A DNA stretch of 64,000 bases from Clarireedia homoeocarpa (taxonomy: Eukaryota; Ascomycota; Leotiomycetes; Helotiales; Rutstroemiaceae). A model generated the notes under the pieces. That model searched no databases, was not told where the DNA came from, and worked only from the letters and a program-made list of their open reading frames with translations. The translations under genes and the position numbers were made by a program. The stretch is from contig LNKV01000035.1 in the NCBI GenBank assembly GCA_001465935.1, positions 186,001 to 250,000 of the forward strand, read 5' to 3'. Positions 11,797 through 24,110 of this stretch are shown one piece after another; the stretch's first letter is position 1, and every line of letters begins with the position of its first letter.

Positions 11797-13718
11797 ATGG
11801 ATTGAATTTGGCTGATGCTGAATATAAGGAGGTGGATTCCGAGGTGCATGGTGTAGATGGGAGGTTTTTTTTTTATTCATATTTTTTTCTTCCGGCTAAT
11901 TTTATATGCTACCTATCTTAATAATAAATTACATCCATTTATCTTTTTCTATCTCTCAGTTATAAACAGGATAGTTCGATATCCCCCTCTGTTGATCTTA
12001 TGTTTTATCTATAATTCCCTACATATGCGCTACTATACCTAACACGACAATCACAAACTCACAGCACAATATTCCATAAAATCCTAACATCTCCACATCT
12101 CAGGATCTTAGCGCCCCATGTCCTCCCTACCCACCACATTTGGCCTGTACCCCTACCCTTCCGATGTCAATACCTCCGCGAGACCACCTCTCAAACCGAA
12201 CCAAATCGATTCGCTACGAAGTACTTTTTAAACGCTCAACCGACCCTGTTTCTGTTTCTGTTTTTGTGCCTGCGTCGGCGTCGGCGGCTGCATCTGCATC
12301 TGCGTCTCTTCCCCTCCTACCTTTCCACTCCCCCCCCAACTCCCTCTTTACTCGCTCTGGTTCTATCCCATCCATACATGCTTTCCATTCATTCATTCAC
12401 TCATCCATGTTCTACCAGTAACACTGCTGCGCCTAAGCGCCGGTCGCCTTTCTTATGACTGGCTGGGGAGGGGAGTCTCCACATATATGTATCTATAGCA
12501 TGTATGTATGTATGTAAAGCGATACTTCTTCTGCTTCGAGCTAGCTGCTTGCTTGCTTACTGTATGTACGTGGTAGGTATCTATTCACAAGGTCTCACAT
12601 GCGACGAACGAACGGACGAGGAAGGATTTGAGTATATATGTAGGGAATCCTTGGCCTGGACTGGATTGGATTGGTGAGTCAGCATAGACATCCATCCATC
12701 CATACATACATACATACATAGTATAGGGGCACGAACGATAGATAGATGGGGGTGGGAATAAAAATAAGGGGGGGGAGAGGAAGTGATTTCAGATAGGTAG
12801 CTTAACTTATGTTTTATCTTATTTTATCATTCTTTCCCAAGCCTAGTGAGTGTAGTTAAATAAAAATTCTACGGGAGACTATTCTACCGGGAAGCGGGAA
12901 GTGTGCCAATCAATCATGTATATAGTCGATTAAATTGACACAATTCCTTGCCCGATCATCTGAATTTCATAGTTTCCTGCATACATCCGATCAAACCAAG
13001 AGACGAATGCACCTTCTGACCCCTATCCCTCAGTAGAGCGAGAGATCGGATCATGCATCTAATAATGATTCGAAAAGCAGGAGAGAGAAGGAAAGTAATA
13101 GCCAAATTCATTCGCATTCACATTCACATTCACCAGAAGAATATATCATTTTTAATGATTTTCATCTTTTCCTTATCGCGAAAGAATCCGACTCTGACAA
13201 ACACTCCGAAAACTAAAAAAAAAGTCTAAAAAGGGTATGTACAAGAAGAAGTCTCTTAAACTTTTGAAAATGTTTTTTCCTTAAACCAGATTCCACTTCA
13301 CTCCGGTTGCTCCCTTTACTTTTCTGTCCTTTCATTTCCATTCTGTTCGCTCTCCTCCTCCCATGTTCCATGCGATTTGATGTCCAATGCGTGTGTGTGT
13401 AATTTTGTGAGATATACGATTTGAAGTAGAGGGGGGGTGAATAACGCCAAATGATGTGATGTATGCCTTTTGATCCACCAATGCACGCAGAATATCAATC
13501 AAACCAACTCGATTTCGAAAAGAATCAACAAGAAAATCCTATCCATCCCAAATGAGATTCGTTGACTGAATATCATCGTCGACTAGCGAGATAGATAAAT
13601 AGCCATATGTAAGAGAGAGATCTACTCTGTAAATAAAGGTAATATAAAGATCGTTGACTAGCAAGATCATTTATATGGTGGGAAGAAAAGATAGGTTTTT
13701 AATGTAGTCTGGTTTTTC
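11797..13718. other. Gene-free region with microsatellites
   Basis: 1.9 kb between convergent genes. Contains AT-rich 3' UTR-like sequence to about 12,100, C/T-rich sequence at 12,240-12,420, TGTA repeats near 12,500-12,516, a CATC/CATA run at 12,692-12,720 and a GT run near 13,390. The short open frames here are repetitive translations and show no family resemblance. Confidence 0.6.
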
Positions 13719-14729
13719 CTAGTTGAACCACCACTCGGCTTGGGCACGTCCAACGCCCTCGTCGAGAAGTGCATCAAATGCCTTGTTGGTAAGATCGATG
13801 GATTTGCCAGAGCAGCCCATACATTTGTCGATAACGACTGCAATGACAGTCTTTCCATTGTATGAAATGGTGATAGTCTTACCACAGTATGGGTTACCGT
13901 TGGATTGTGATCCCATCAATTCCCAGGGAAGAGCGACACCAGCGACGGCGGATCCATCGGTGGTCACACCGCAAGATCCGAGACCAGCGGTGTAGAAGGT
14001 GATGTCTCCCGTGCATGGAGATCCTGGAGAGCAGACCGAAACGGATGCGTCGGCTGAAAGGCCGGTAGAGACGGATCGGGTGGTTGGTGCAACATACGAA
14101 GAGCTAGATGTGGACGTTGGGACGACAACGGGGACAGAGATGCTGATTGCGGCTTGGAGGGCATCGGCAGAGCTGGTGGAGCTGGTGGCGGCTGGAGGTG
14201 CAATTTCGACTGAAGAAGAGGTGGATGAGGTGGTGGGCGCAACGGAGACAGAGCTAGATGTGGAGGTGGTGCTTGGGACAACTACAGAAGAGGTAGATGT
14301 AGGAGTGACGGAGGTAGATGGTGCTGCGACCGAGGTTGATGATGGAGACTCGTTGAATGCACCGCCTTCGGTGACTGAGCTAGAAGCAGCAGCAACCGAG
14401 CTAGCAACTGAGCTAGCAGCAGCAGCAACAGAGCTAGAAGCAGCAGCAACCGAGCTAGAAGCAGCAGCAACAGAGCTAGAAGCAGCAGTAGGCAAAGTCG
14501 TGGGGGAGGCCGCTGCTTCGCTGCTGGAAGCGGCAGAGGTAGCATCAGCTGGAACCCAGACAGTGGTGGTGAAATCAACAACTTGAGTGACGACTTCCGT
14601 CTCGGTGACCCAGACGACATCGCGCTTCTCTTGCTTCTCGTGTTTAGCAGCGTGTCGATGACGAAGGTGAGGTTGAGCTACAGCGGCAGATGCCATGAGC
14701 GAGGAAAGGATAGCGGTGGTGTACTTCAT
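13719..14729 (-). CDS. Secreted Ser/Ala-rich protein with C-terminal double-psi beta-barrel
   Basis: Single exon, 336 residues. Residues 1-18 are a signal peptide ending SAAVA, and a KEKR-like dibasic site (QEKR, about 32-35) suggests Kex2 processing. Residues about 65-225 are Ser/Thr/Ala/Val-rich, likely O-glycosylated, and include several near-identical AAASSSV units encoded by a 21-bp repeat near 14,385-14,490. From about 230 the RlpA-like double-psi barrel begins: GDITFYTAGLGSCG, then NPYCGKTITISYNGK and VIDKCMGCSGKSIDL, with six cysteines and the conserved aspartates of barwin/expansin-like folds. The layout matches the fungal allergen Asp f 7 group. A wall-binding or wall-remodelling role is likely but not shown; no classic endoglucanase region and no GPI signal are visible. 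Confidence 0.88.
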   Translation of the reverse strand: MKYTTAILSSLMASAAVAQPHLRHRHAAKHEKQEKRDVVWVTETEVVTQVVDFTTTVWVPADATSAASSSEAAASPTTLPTAASSSVAAASSSVAAASSSVAAAASSVASSVAAASSSVTEGGAFNESPSSTSVAAPSTSVTPTSTSSVVVPSTTSTSSSVSVAPTTSSTSSSVEIAPPAATSSTSSADALQAAISISVPVVVPTSTSSSSYVAPTTRSVSTGLSADASVSVCSPGSPCTGDITFYTAGLGSCGVTTDGSAVAGVALPWELMGSQSNGNPYCGKTITISYNGKTVIAVVIDKCMGCSGKSIDLTNKAFDALLDEGVGRAQAEWWFN

Positions 14730-15349
14730 CTTGACTGATTGTTCGAGGTCTGCGAGTGTACTTTAATTGATGGGTAGGGTCGAATTGTTTGTGGATATCT
14801 TCGTTTTGTGGTTGCGATAGTTGTCAAGCTTTCTGCCTCGAAGGAGTGTAGTATAAACAGTGTTCAATCTCGACTGGTGATTGGGATTGTATTCTAGATC
14901 TCGAACGGTTCTGAAGGAACGTGGTGAGAGCGATATTCTCTATTCTCGAAGGGTGTTTAGGGCTGCCGTAAGGAATGTGGTGGTCGTTGATCTGGAATTG
15001 AACAATTGAGCGAGGAGGATAAAGAGGGTAGATGGAGGGAGTTTAAGAAGCGTCAAGCTGACTTTATGGACAAGAGTCTGAGCAGGCTGGCTGTTCTCTA
15101 TTTTAGAAAAGAAGGAACGTGTACGAAGGAGACTGTGCTGTCTAGAGTGGTAGTGTGGAGTGGAAGTGGAGGACGAAGAAAAAAGGATCGTCTTGAGCTA
15201 AATCTCTTTTTCTCGGAATTTTGAGTCTGCCCACTTCACTACTGTACGTAGCGTGGCTAGTACGGAAGTACAAACAACGTAGCGAGTGAGCTGAGTAGTG
15301 CAACCACACAGTACTTTTGTGAAATGTGCACGAATGGGTCAGAAAATGG
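14730..15349 (-). promoter_or_regulatory. ATG-free putative long 5' leader of the barrel protein gene
   Basis: Read on the minus strand, the 620 bp before the start codon contain no ATG at all (no CAT on the given strand). About ten would be expected at this composition. This suggests a long 5' UTR kept free of upstream starts. TTTATAC near 14,870 is a weak TATA-like alternative nearer the gene. Confidence 0.5.
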
Positions 15350-15696
15350 CATCAATGTGGAGATTGATAGTCGTATTCAGCCAGGAACAAGCCATGGGAC
15401 AGCGGATTTATGACCAGGGGCAATACGGCAGCGCCCTAAGGGAATCCCCTGAATGGTTCGAGTGCTTGGACGAATCAACCAATTACACTTCGATAATCCC
15501 CATGAGCCGGCGACGGACTGACGGGATGGACGACGGAGAGAAGCCTTTGGCCTCAGCAATTGGCTTCCACCATCCCCTTGTCTGAGCAGACATTCGTGTA
15601 CTCCGCTCCTTGGTGATCAATGGGGAATGGCTTCCCCTTGCACTGTCGCTCGCCACGAGCAGAGACAGAACTATTTACTGCGCAATACCAAAACAC

Positions 15697-15733
15697 CAAG
15701 ATACCAACCAAGATACCGACCAAGATACCAGAA
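15697..15733 (+). repeat. 12-bp tandem repeat AAGATACC(A/G)ACC
   Basis: Three successive copies of a roughly 12-bp unit, followed by decayed ATACCA units to about 15,750. Confidence 0.75.
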
Positions 15734-18640
15734 TACCAAAAGACCAAAATACGTCCAGAATATGGAGGAGCTCTGCACCGCCGGCATTCTGCGGCTCCAT
15801 TCCACGGGCCCATTCCACGGCTCTATTGTCGCTATAGCAGTGGTTTTCGCTATGTTACGGCAATCCAAGGAATGAAGGCGGGGCGGGTGTTTACTCATCG
15901 CTTTCATTGCTTTCGTTTCTCCGCCGGCCCTCTACCAGAATCCTTGAAATGTCTCCTAATAATGCCTACGAAATATGCAGCGTCCGTTGGGTTGTGTGCC
16001 TGCCTGCACGCACACAAACGTAACGTACAGGAAGGACGAAAGTATGCTTATGCTTACTGTTCCTGTTCCTGTCGTTCCCTCCCGCCTTGGGACCTTAACC
16101 CGCCTGCCGCCCATAGGCCTGTCGGGTACTTCCTAGGTGACAACCACATGTGGAAGTGGGTGTGCGAGGGTCTAGTCAGGCACAAAATTCCACAAAAACT
16201 GTCCTGCTGCTTGACCGATCCAATCATACATCACCGCATTGCTTCTCTCCCATCACTGCCCAGGTTTGTGCTGACATACTTCACTTCCCCCCCCCGGACC
16301 CGTTGAGGTGTTGTCATGAATTATGCAAGGCACGCATCATTTTGCACCAACGAGAAAAACCACGCACGCAACTAGTTATGCGTGCATATCCGCACTGTAC
16401 CTGCATCAAGGAAAATCTTTTCACAAAAAACAATCATGGAACCGACTCGCCCACAGTCCGTCCATCGATCGTCAACTGCCAACCGTCGAGCCAATCCGTC
16501 GAACAGAGCTGGTGGATCTTAGATCTTGGATCTTGGCTGACACTACGAGCAATGGTTCTTTTTGGGCAAGTGAAAGATCACACTAGCTCGACTGGTTCAT
16601 CCTCTGAAGTGAGAGTCCCCAGTATTACGCGGTACGTACATAACCATGACTTTTGTCACTCACTGTCGGTGGCAGTGGCAGTGGCAGTGGCAATTGACCG
16701 CCGCAGTACTCATTCTGAAGTGGAATGGTGGAAGGTTGCTGGTGGAAACCAAGAGCCCAGCTGTAACTCCAAGGCGCTTAGTCTACTATTGAAAGTCTCA
16801 CGATAGTTTTCGCACAATCGCGAGTCAAAATAAAATTGATGAGAAACAACTCATTCATCCGAGAGGTTCCTCCATCATTTCCTTTGGTGATTGTCACGAT
16901 AATCTTCATTATACATACATCCTTCGTACTCGGTAGGAATTATTGGGGGTAACATAATAATGAAGAAGATTGGGATGAACACAGCCTTAACCCTAACTCT
17001 AAAGAAAATCGTATACTGCAACCTCCTCACTCTTCTTCTTCTCCTATGGAATCATGGGATCGTGGGATTTCAATCATCCCTCGCACCTCCAAAACCATAT
17101 CGCCAAGGGAGAATACGAACGACATTTTAGAACGTCCCTTCTGGGCCTTCTGAAACCTCGGGCAAATGTTCTTTGTTCTTCGTTCTTCGAACACGGCATG
17201 CATGCTGCACCTCTCACGAATCACACCAAGGGGCCAATTCGGCTCGGGAGGATTTCCGCCTCCTATCACCGTATAACCACGAACAGAGCTCGTCGTTTGC
17301 TGTTATTGGTCAGAGCAATGTCCCCCGGCCTTACGCGGAAATGCTGCACTGGTAAGTGATGCAGCCCGGAATCGTTGCGGGAATAAACTGCCGTGGTCTG
17401 GACCTCTACAGCAATACTCCATACTTTATTTACCCCGTGTAAATGGCGTAGCTTTGGCCTTGGTATTGATTTCTCCAGAATGGTGGATGGTGCTCGTTAC
17501 CTGAAGGTCCTCGGGGGTTGTATCTACGAGAGAAAGGAGGGGTAAGATAGCATTACCGTATCTCCATGTGATTTCATTCAATGTACCTTACTATCAAGGA
17601 CGATGCTCGATGGATGACAGAGCACACCGAAAATGACATTCACAGGGCGCAGGAAGACATTCATTTACATCCTCCCTTTATATCTCATTTTCTTTGACCA
17701 CCCTCCCTCAACCTAAGATGTTTTGTCTTCCTTCAATAGAATCCCCAGATTTTATCAGCCTCTCTCGCCAATCCTTAGAAGAAAGTCCGAGGACCTCAAC
17801 GTTGTAATACGCAATCATCGGCATAGCGTTCCAATTTCGACCTCACTCTTGCGAGATCCCGTGATATTACTAATGCGATCTGTGAGTCAGACGGCGAGAG
17901 GGCTCTAGCGCAAACGGTTCGGTCCTGCTACAATAAGTTCGCCATTCGCTGAATATTTTATTGGAAATGATAAATCGTTCGACTCGATCGTTCACACACT
18001 GGGGACTCCGTTATATCAGAACTCATCGTGTCAGGAAAAAATGAGTGCAAGGCACGAGTTCCAGACTTCGATGATCAACTATCTAGATGCAGTAGCGCTG
18101 CCTTAGGGAGGGGAGGGTACTTCCGTTTCGTTTCTCGGAGCTCTCGGGAACTATAGAAAATGCGCCGTCGTATGCAGCCTCTTGCAGTTTTTCGGTGCAA
18201 GGTACTGAGGACCATGGGGCTGCCGCGAGACGATGTTGTAGCATGCGAAAAAATTTACTGTGTATTTCGTCATGAGTTTTCCAGTGCTCAATTGATTTGC
18301 GTAATTACCGGTTTCCAGCGCATCGGGATCGCAGAAGGGACGAAGGGTTGTAGGAAGAGTTTTTCATCAGTCTGTACATTGATTTATGAGGCCAGCATTG
18401 CTTTTCGTTCCAGGCATGAATCGCTGTGCGAATTTGCCAGCTAGCAATGTAACTTATTGTATGGGACATATCTCACGTGCATGAGGAGAAGCCCCTCCAT
18501 GTTTGTCTATACCAAAGTTTGCTGATCTCCGCTGATTTTTATTGGGCATGCAATTAATTTAGCCTGATTCTACCACAGCTTCTGTTGTACGGCAGTAGAC
18601 GACCAGTCTAGAATTGTATATCATGTTATACTTCATCACA

Positions 18641-18820
18641 GGCCAAATAAATCCAAACACTGGGTCCAGGAACCTTCTAGCACCTTGCTAAATACAGGAG
18701 CATTATGAGCAAATATATAGCTTTTATACTCTAAATCAACCTTGCTTTCTGGTATCTTACACCCAAATAGTATTAAGTACTAGACATAATATAGGACCCA
18801 GTGTTTGGTTTTATTCGGTC
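18641..18820. mobile_element. MITE-like element with 27-bp terminal inverted repeats
   Basis: The ends 18,641-18,667 and 18,794-18,820 are inverted repeats matching at 24 of 27 positions, with a perfect 15-bp inner core (CCAAACACTGGGTCC). The 126-bp interior is AT-rich and has no coding capacity. Size and structure fit a non-autonomous DNA transposon. No clear target-site duplication could be recognised at the flanks, so the exact ends are uncertain. Confidence 0.65.
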
Positions 18821-18945
18821 AGCTACTAAAGTATTAAGGAGAAAGTTGGTCGCTTAAACATATGGATAGTGTCTATCCTCGAATTGTTCTTCATGACCCC
18901 AATCAATCAGTCATATCCATGAAGCTTAAGCCAATTAGTCAACAG

Positions 18946-19151
18946 GGTCAATCACGGGTTGTTCTATGTGTTGCTGTGCCCCGGGACTACATCAATGCCG
19001 TGATAGCCGTCCCTCAGTCGAGCTTACCTCTGCCAGAGAATCTCGTTAGGTCAATCACGGGTTGTTCTATGTGTTGCTGCGCCCCGGGACTACATCAATG
19101 CCGTGATAGCCGCCCCTCGGTCGAGCTTACCTCTGCCAGAGAACCTCGTCA
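18946..19151 (+). repeat. 103-bp tandem duplication, two copies
   Basis: Copies 18,946-19,048 and 19,049-19,151 are nearly identical. The differences are transitions, each with T or A in copy 1 and C or G in copy 2 (for example TGTGCC versus TGCGCC, CTCAGTCG versus CTCGGTCG). The period is not a multiple of three, so the open frame across it reads two different frames and is not a gene. Confidence 0.9.
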
Positions 19152-20938
19152 GGTCGATCTCTTATAGATTCGGGAGGTTAGCCGAGTGATCGTATTCCAG
19201 GTGCCGCTATTGTCTAGACAGCTATCTTCTATCAGCTTTGACAGTCAAAGATCAATATGATATAGGTTCGCTGCTACGATTGCGTTTTGATCATTTGGAC
19301 GCATGCTTGCTCTCTAGTAGCACTTTCGAGCTGATCAAGAAGAACATGAGACAGAACACCACACGTCTCACAATATAAATTTAACAGTCGAAGCGAATCC
19401 TCCTTGTTATATACACTCTTCAGACGACGGGCAGGGATTCATACTTAGGTGCATGCGAGTAAACCCTGTTCAAATCCAATTTGGTGTCTATGCTACGATA
19501 ACGAGCAAGCTCGAGCTGTTTCCGTCCCCTTCATTGCTATACAAATAGATACAATATCCCAGCGCCTCTCTTTCTCATATCATGCGTATTTAAGACGTCC
19601 GATCCTTTATACTTAATTCCATTTTCTTTTTGTTGATTTCTGTTCAGGCAACATCCGCACTGTTACCTTGTGACCTTAACAACTTTACAAGAACATACAT
19701 AGTACGTATGCATGGGTTGCAGTGAAATCCATCAAGTAAACTCATCGTATTTCATGTGTAGCACAAGATTTACTCGACCATTCATACTTCAGATGCATAT
19801 CGCTATATATTGAGGATTAGTGGCAAAAAGTGAGCATTGGCTGATCTCTTGTCGTCCCACTGCATATCGAATACACCCTCTATAGTGGCAAAGCACATTG
19901 ATTTTAACCGCTGAAACACGTGGTAAAGTAATGCCCCGCCCTACACTGGTACTTTAAAATACCGTGGAATTAACCATTAACCTTACCTATCAAATAATGG
20001 TCCAAGGGATCCACGACATACTTAAGTAGACTGTGGAGCCGGAGGGTGAGCGTCGTATACCGGGATCGGGACTGCGGTGAAAGTATCTACTTTATCCCAT
20101 AATGATCATCCCACGATGATAAGGTAGAGGAAGAAATCATGTGATGTTTCATGTTACATTGATGGCGCGGGCAAGGGAGCTGAGCAGCAGGGTGCCATGA
20201 TTCGCATGTCTCACTACTCGCTCCCAATTGTCCTCCCCATCGCCAATTCATTGCAGATACTAAATCTTGTCTATCGTTATCTTGCTTCCTGTGCCTCAAT
20301 GCCAAGATGTGTTCCCGAGAATGCACAACTATCAGATTAGGGTTTACTTGTCCCATGATCAGTTGTGATCAAAGTCGCAATACTGGTCTGTGCACGAGTG
20401 CTTCTGGTTGTTACTCTTCTTGCTACAGTAAAGCTTTGCCAATGTTCCAAGAATCCGTTATCTCTCGGAAAGTATGTCGCTTTAGGAAAGACCTTACCAT
20501 TCCAGTACCAAGTGAATAACGGCCTTCCCAATCCTTCGTAGCATTTGTGGAGGCAAAAAAAGTTTTTATCAATATGCAAGCAATATACGGGGTTAACCGT
20601 GGAAGAAGCGATGGATTTTCCTTCCACCACAGGTCTACTTTATTCCAGAACTTCCCGCTCGCAATTGTATTGCCCCGCGGTTTGATACCGGTTCCAATCA
20701 GAATCAGTGCTACAACCTAGTTAATAAACCGTTCTGATTAGCAGTTGAAGGCGTGCGATTGCATTATCATGGCTTTTGTCGTATCAGTGAATATGTGCCA
20801 CACGGTCGCCGCGGGCTTGGGGTGGTACTTTTAATGCCCCCTCTGCCCCTCCTTGAGTTGCCATTGCCTTCTCCATATCCAACGTGGTTTTCTACCTTCT
20901 CTGGGTTTCTTTCTTGTCGGAGCAATCAATCCGGCAAC

Positions 20939-23697
20939 ATGCCAGCCCCTGTTGCTGATTCTATTATCCTCGGAGCTATCAATCCCATTGAGGGGAAGGT
21001 CGCTCCGGTCCCTAGCCATCAGGCCATCAATGAGAAGATTCACATCACCGCCGACGAGAAAGAAACCAGTGAAGAAGGCAAAGGAGATGACCTGGGCATC
21101 GAAACCACCGCTATCCCGCCAACCTACGACAGTTCCAACCACGAGAAAGACAGTGAAAGTAACGACGTTATCATCATCACAGGTACTGATGCTGCCACCC
21201 ATCTGCTGCCTCTGCGAGATGATGGCGAACCTGCTTTGACCTTCCGCAGTCTCTTCTTAGCTACAATTCTTTCTGGTTTTCAAGCCTCCATGAACCAGAT
21301 CTATCAAGTGAGTCAGCCTATGCGCTACATCAGAGTCGATGCGTGATGGAAGCTAATATTTTGGTCTCATCTAGTTCAAACCGACTTTGGTGACTATTCA
21401 GGGAACATTTATCGTTCTTATCGCATACTTCTTGGGCAAAGCATGGGCCAATCTCCTTCCCCGTGGTGATAAATTCGAGGCACGATGGAGGGAGCGTGGT
21501 GGCGTGGGTACACCTCCTCTTTCGATCAGAGTTCTCTCCTTCTTCAACCATGGACCGTGGAATCTCAAGGAGCACTCAATTTGCTCTATCACGGCCACTT
21601 CCGCATCTAACGCTGCCGCTAGTATCACGGTGTTTGCGGCACAAAATCTTTTCTATGGTCTGGCTCCAAGTGCAACCACTGTCATTTTGAGTGTCATCTC
21701 AATTGGACTGTTCGGTTATGGTATCTGCGGTATTATGCGTCCTATTGCTGTCTGGCATGTCGACTCGGTTTACTGGAGCACTCTTCCCACCGTCAAGACT
21801 CTCCAAGGACTTCATTGGCAGGACCTGAAGAACTCTAAGCCTCTTAGATGCTTCTGGTATGGTTATGGAGCTATGTCCATCTATGAATTCTTCCCTGCTT
21901 ATATCTTCCCGTGGCTCAATTCCGTCTCCATTCCTTGCTTGGCTTCAATGAAGGCTACTGGCTCGAAAGCAGCAATTCTCACAAACCTCTTCGGTGGTTC
22001 CCTCAACAATGAAGGATTAGGACTTTTCAGCTTCTCCTTCGATTGGCAATATGTAAGATATTCTTTCCTAATTGAGGCAAAAGCATGATGTGGCTGAACT
22101 AACCACTTGTAGATCACTTCTTTCAACACTGCTCTTCCTCTCAAGTTACAATACCATGCCGCCGTTGGGTATCTTGTTTGTTTTGCTGCCATGCTCGGCA
22201 TCTACTACACCAACGCCTGGGACGCAAAATCACAACCATTCATGTCGACTCAACTCCGATCAGAGAATGGCTCTAAATATCCCACATCCTCTGTTTTCAT
22301 TAACGGTGTGCTTGATGAGGCCGCGCTTGAGAAATACGGTATTCCTAGACTCACTGGAAGCTTTGCCTACTCCATGTTCATGGCTAATGCTGCTGTAAGT
22401 ATCTGCCGCTGTCTGTTACAATTCCTGTATTAAACTAATGTTCTGTTTTTAGATTGGTGCTTTGGTATTCCATTGCATTCTCTTCTGGGGTGGAGATGTT
22501 GTCAGAGCTTTCAAGAGCGTGAGACAAGGAAGATATGATGATCGTCACCACGCATACATGGTTCAACATTACAAGGAGGCACCATGGTGGTGGTATATAG
22601 TTGTGCTCGTTGTCAGTTTCATTCTCGGTCTCATTGTCGTTCTTAAGGAGAACATCACTCTTCCAGCCTGGGCTTATATCGTCGCCCTGTTGCTCGGCAT
22701 CTTCATTGCTCCCTTGGTAAACTTCCCTATTCATTATTTACCATGATCAGTTCACTCACACAACTACAGAGTACCCTTCTATACGCTCGTTTCGGAAACG
22801 GCATCGCGACCAACAACTTGTCGAAGATGCTGGCAGGTCTCATGCTTCCCGGTCGTCCTGTCGGTAACATGTATTTTGCCGCTTGGTCCCACAACGTTAT
22901 CGGTAACGCCGTCAATCTATCCAACGACTTAAAGATGGGCGAATATCGTAAGTGTTATCCCAGCCTCCTCAAATTCCCCTTTTGCCACGCCTGTCCTAAC
23001 CGAACAATCTAGTCAAAATTCCCCCACGAACCATGTTCCTCACCCAAGTCTACGGCACTATTCTGGGTGGTTTCGTCAACTACGCAGTCATGAGCTCCAT
23101 CGTGGGCAGCAATCGCGAACTTCTCGTCAACGGCAACGGAAGCAATGCCTGGAGTGGTGCTACCATCCAATCGTACAACACCAACGCTGCTTCTTGGGCT
23201 TTGGCTGAAAAGCTCTACAAAAAGGGTGGTAAGTATGAAATGGTGCCGATCGGTCTTGCCGTTGGCGCTGGCTGCGTTATCATCCATCGTCTCTTCAATT
23301 ACGTATGTCTCTTTCCCCTCCCCCAAAGAAAATCACCACACTAACGCCCCCACTCCAGTTCGTCCCCCGCGTCCGCAACTTCAACACCAACGAAATAAAC
23401 ATGCCTCAATTCATCCAATACGCCGGCTACATTCCCTACAACGCCTCCCAGACATGCGTAATCTTCAGCCAAGTCGCCGCCGGCTTCTTCACCCAGATGT
23501 ACCTGCGCAACTATCGCCCGCGCATCTTCAAAGACTACTCGTATCTGGTGACGGGCGCATTCGACGGCGCGAGCTTGAGCGTCCTGTTTGTGCTGAGTTT
23601 TGCGGTCTTCGGCGCTGGGGGCCCGAGCAGGCCTTTCCCGACCTGGTGGGGGAACAATGCCGATGGGTATTATGATCTTTGTCCTACGGGGGAGTAG
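20939..23697 (+). CDS. OPT-family oligopeptide transporter
   Basis: Proton-coupled uptake of small peptides (or related substrates) across the plasma membrane. Seven exons: 20939-21307, 21375-22052, 22113-22394, 22453-22716, 22770-22947, 23013-23302 and 23359-23697, giving 799 residues. A hydrophilic N-terminal tail of about 100 residues precedes many hydrophobic segments. OPT hallmarks include FQASMNQIYQ followed by FKPTLVTIQG at the first membrane region, NLFYGL and YGYGAMSIYEFFPAY, NEGLGLFSFSFDW, and KIPPRTMFLTQVYGT near the end. The protein ends DGYYDLCPTGE. All introns are 53-67 bp with GT...AG ends. Substrate is not deducible: members move tetra/pentapeptides, glutathione or siderophore-like compounds. 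Start chosen at the first ATG that gives the acidic tail; upstream ATG 20,753 is unlikely. Confidence 0.93.
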
Positions 23698-23845
23698 ATG
23701 AGACTAAGGGGGTGGTATGAAGAGGTGTATTTCTTGCATTGGGAGATGGAAAGATGTTGGTATGATGATAGGATATTGTACGATGTTGGAATCTTAATAC
23801 AATTATTACACACATACATGAATTCTTAATAGATTTATACCGTGA

Positions 23846-23847
<2 letters not shown>

Positions 23848-23882
<35 letters not shown>
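23848..23882. repeat. Poly(T) tract, 35 bases
   Basis: An uninterrupted run of 35 T lies 151 bp after the OPT stop codon. It could be a homopolymer microsatellite or, read on the minus strand, the poly(A) tail of a retroposed sequence lying to its right. No flanking duplication was seen. Confidence 0.85.
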
Positions 23883-23883
<1 letters not shown>

Positions 23884-24110
23884 ACAATATAACTCTTTAG
23901 CACAACTACCATGTATTTATATATATTTCCCGACCTCTCCATCTCTATCCGCGCCCTCCCCTTAAGATCAGCATTTGCAGTAAGGTGAGTGAGTGAGTGA
24001 GTGCAGTATATCAAATAAATCACTTCACCTCTTATCAATAGACTAGACTAGACAGACTATCTCATCGTCACTTATACAAACCAAACCTCCTTTTGTTTGT
24101 TTATCTTCTT

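Larger units (their letters stand above)
15350..20938. other. Gene-free region upstream of OPT transporter
   Basis: 5.6 kb with ordinary base composition and no supported gene. The longest open frames (15,620-16,306 and 16,150-16,806) overlap each other, show no domain and have no intron logic. Besides the separately listed MITE-like element and tandem repeats, I see nothing definable. Confidence 0.55.

Noticed and set aside
12140..12458. Frames with Ala/Ser-rich peptide in the CCZ1 downstream region
   Set aside because: Encoded by GCGTCG/GCATCT simple repeats; open on both strands.
15620..16806. Two overlapping plus-strand frames of 228 and 218 codons
   Set aside because: They overlap in different frames, cross short tandem repeats, show no domain or family resemblance and have no supporting splice pattern.
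16984..17000. AACCCTAA-like word resembling a telomere repeat
   Set aside because: A single occurrence, not an array.
18862..19167. Open frame of 101 codons over the 103-bp duplication
   Set aside because: The period is not divisible by three, so the copies are read in different frames; open by chance.
19440..19490. GTTCAAATCC word resembling a tRNA box B
   Set aside because: No matching box A or cloverleaf could be found nearby.
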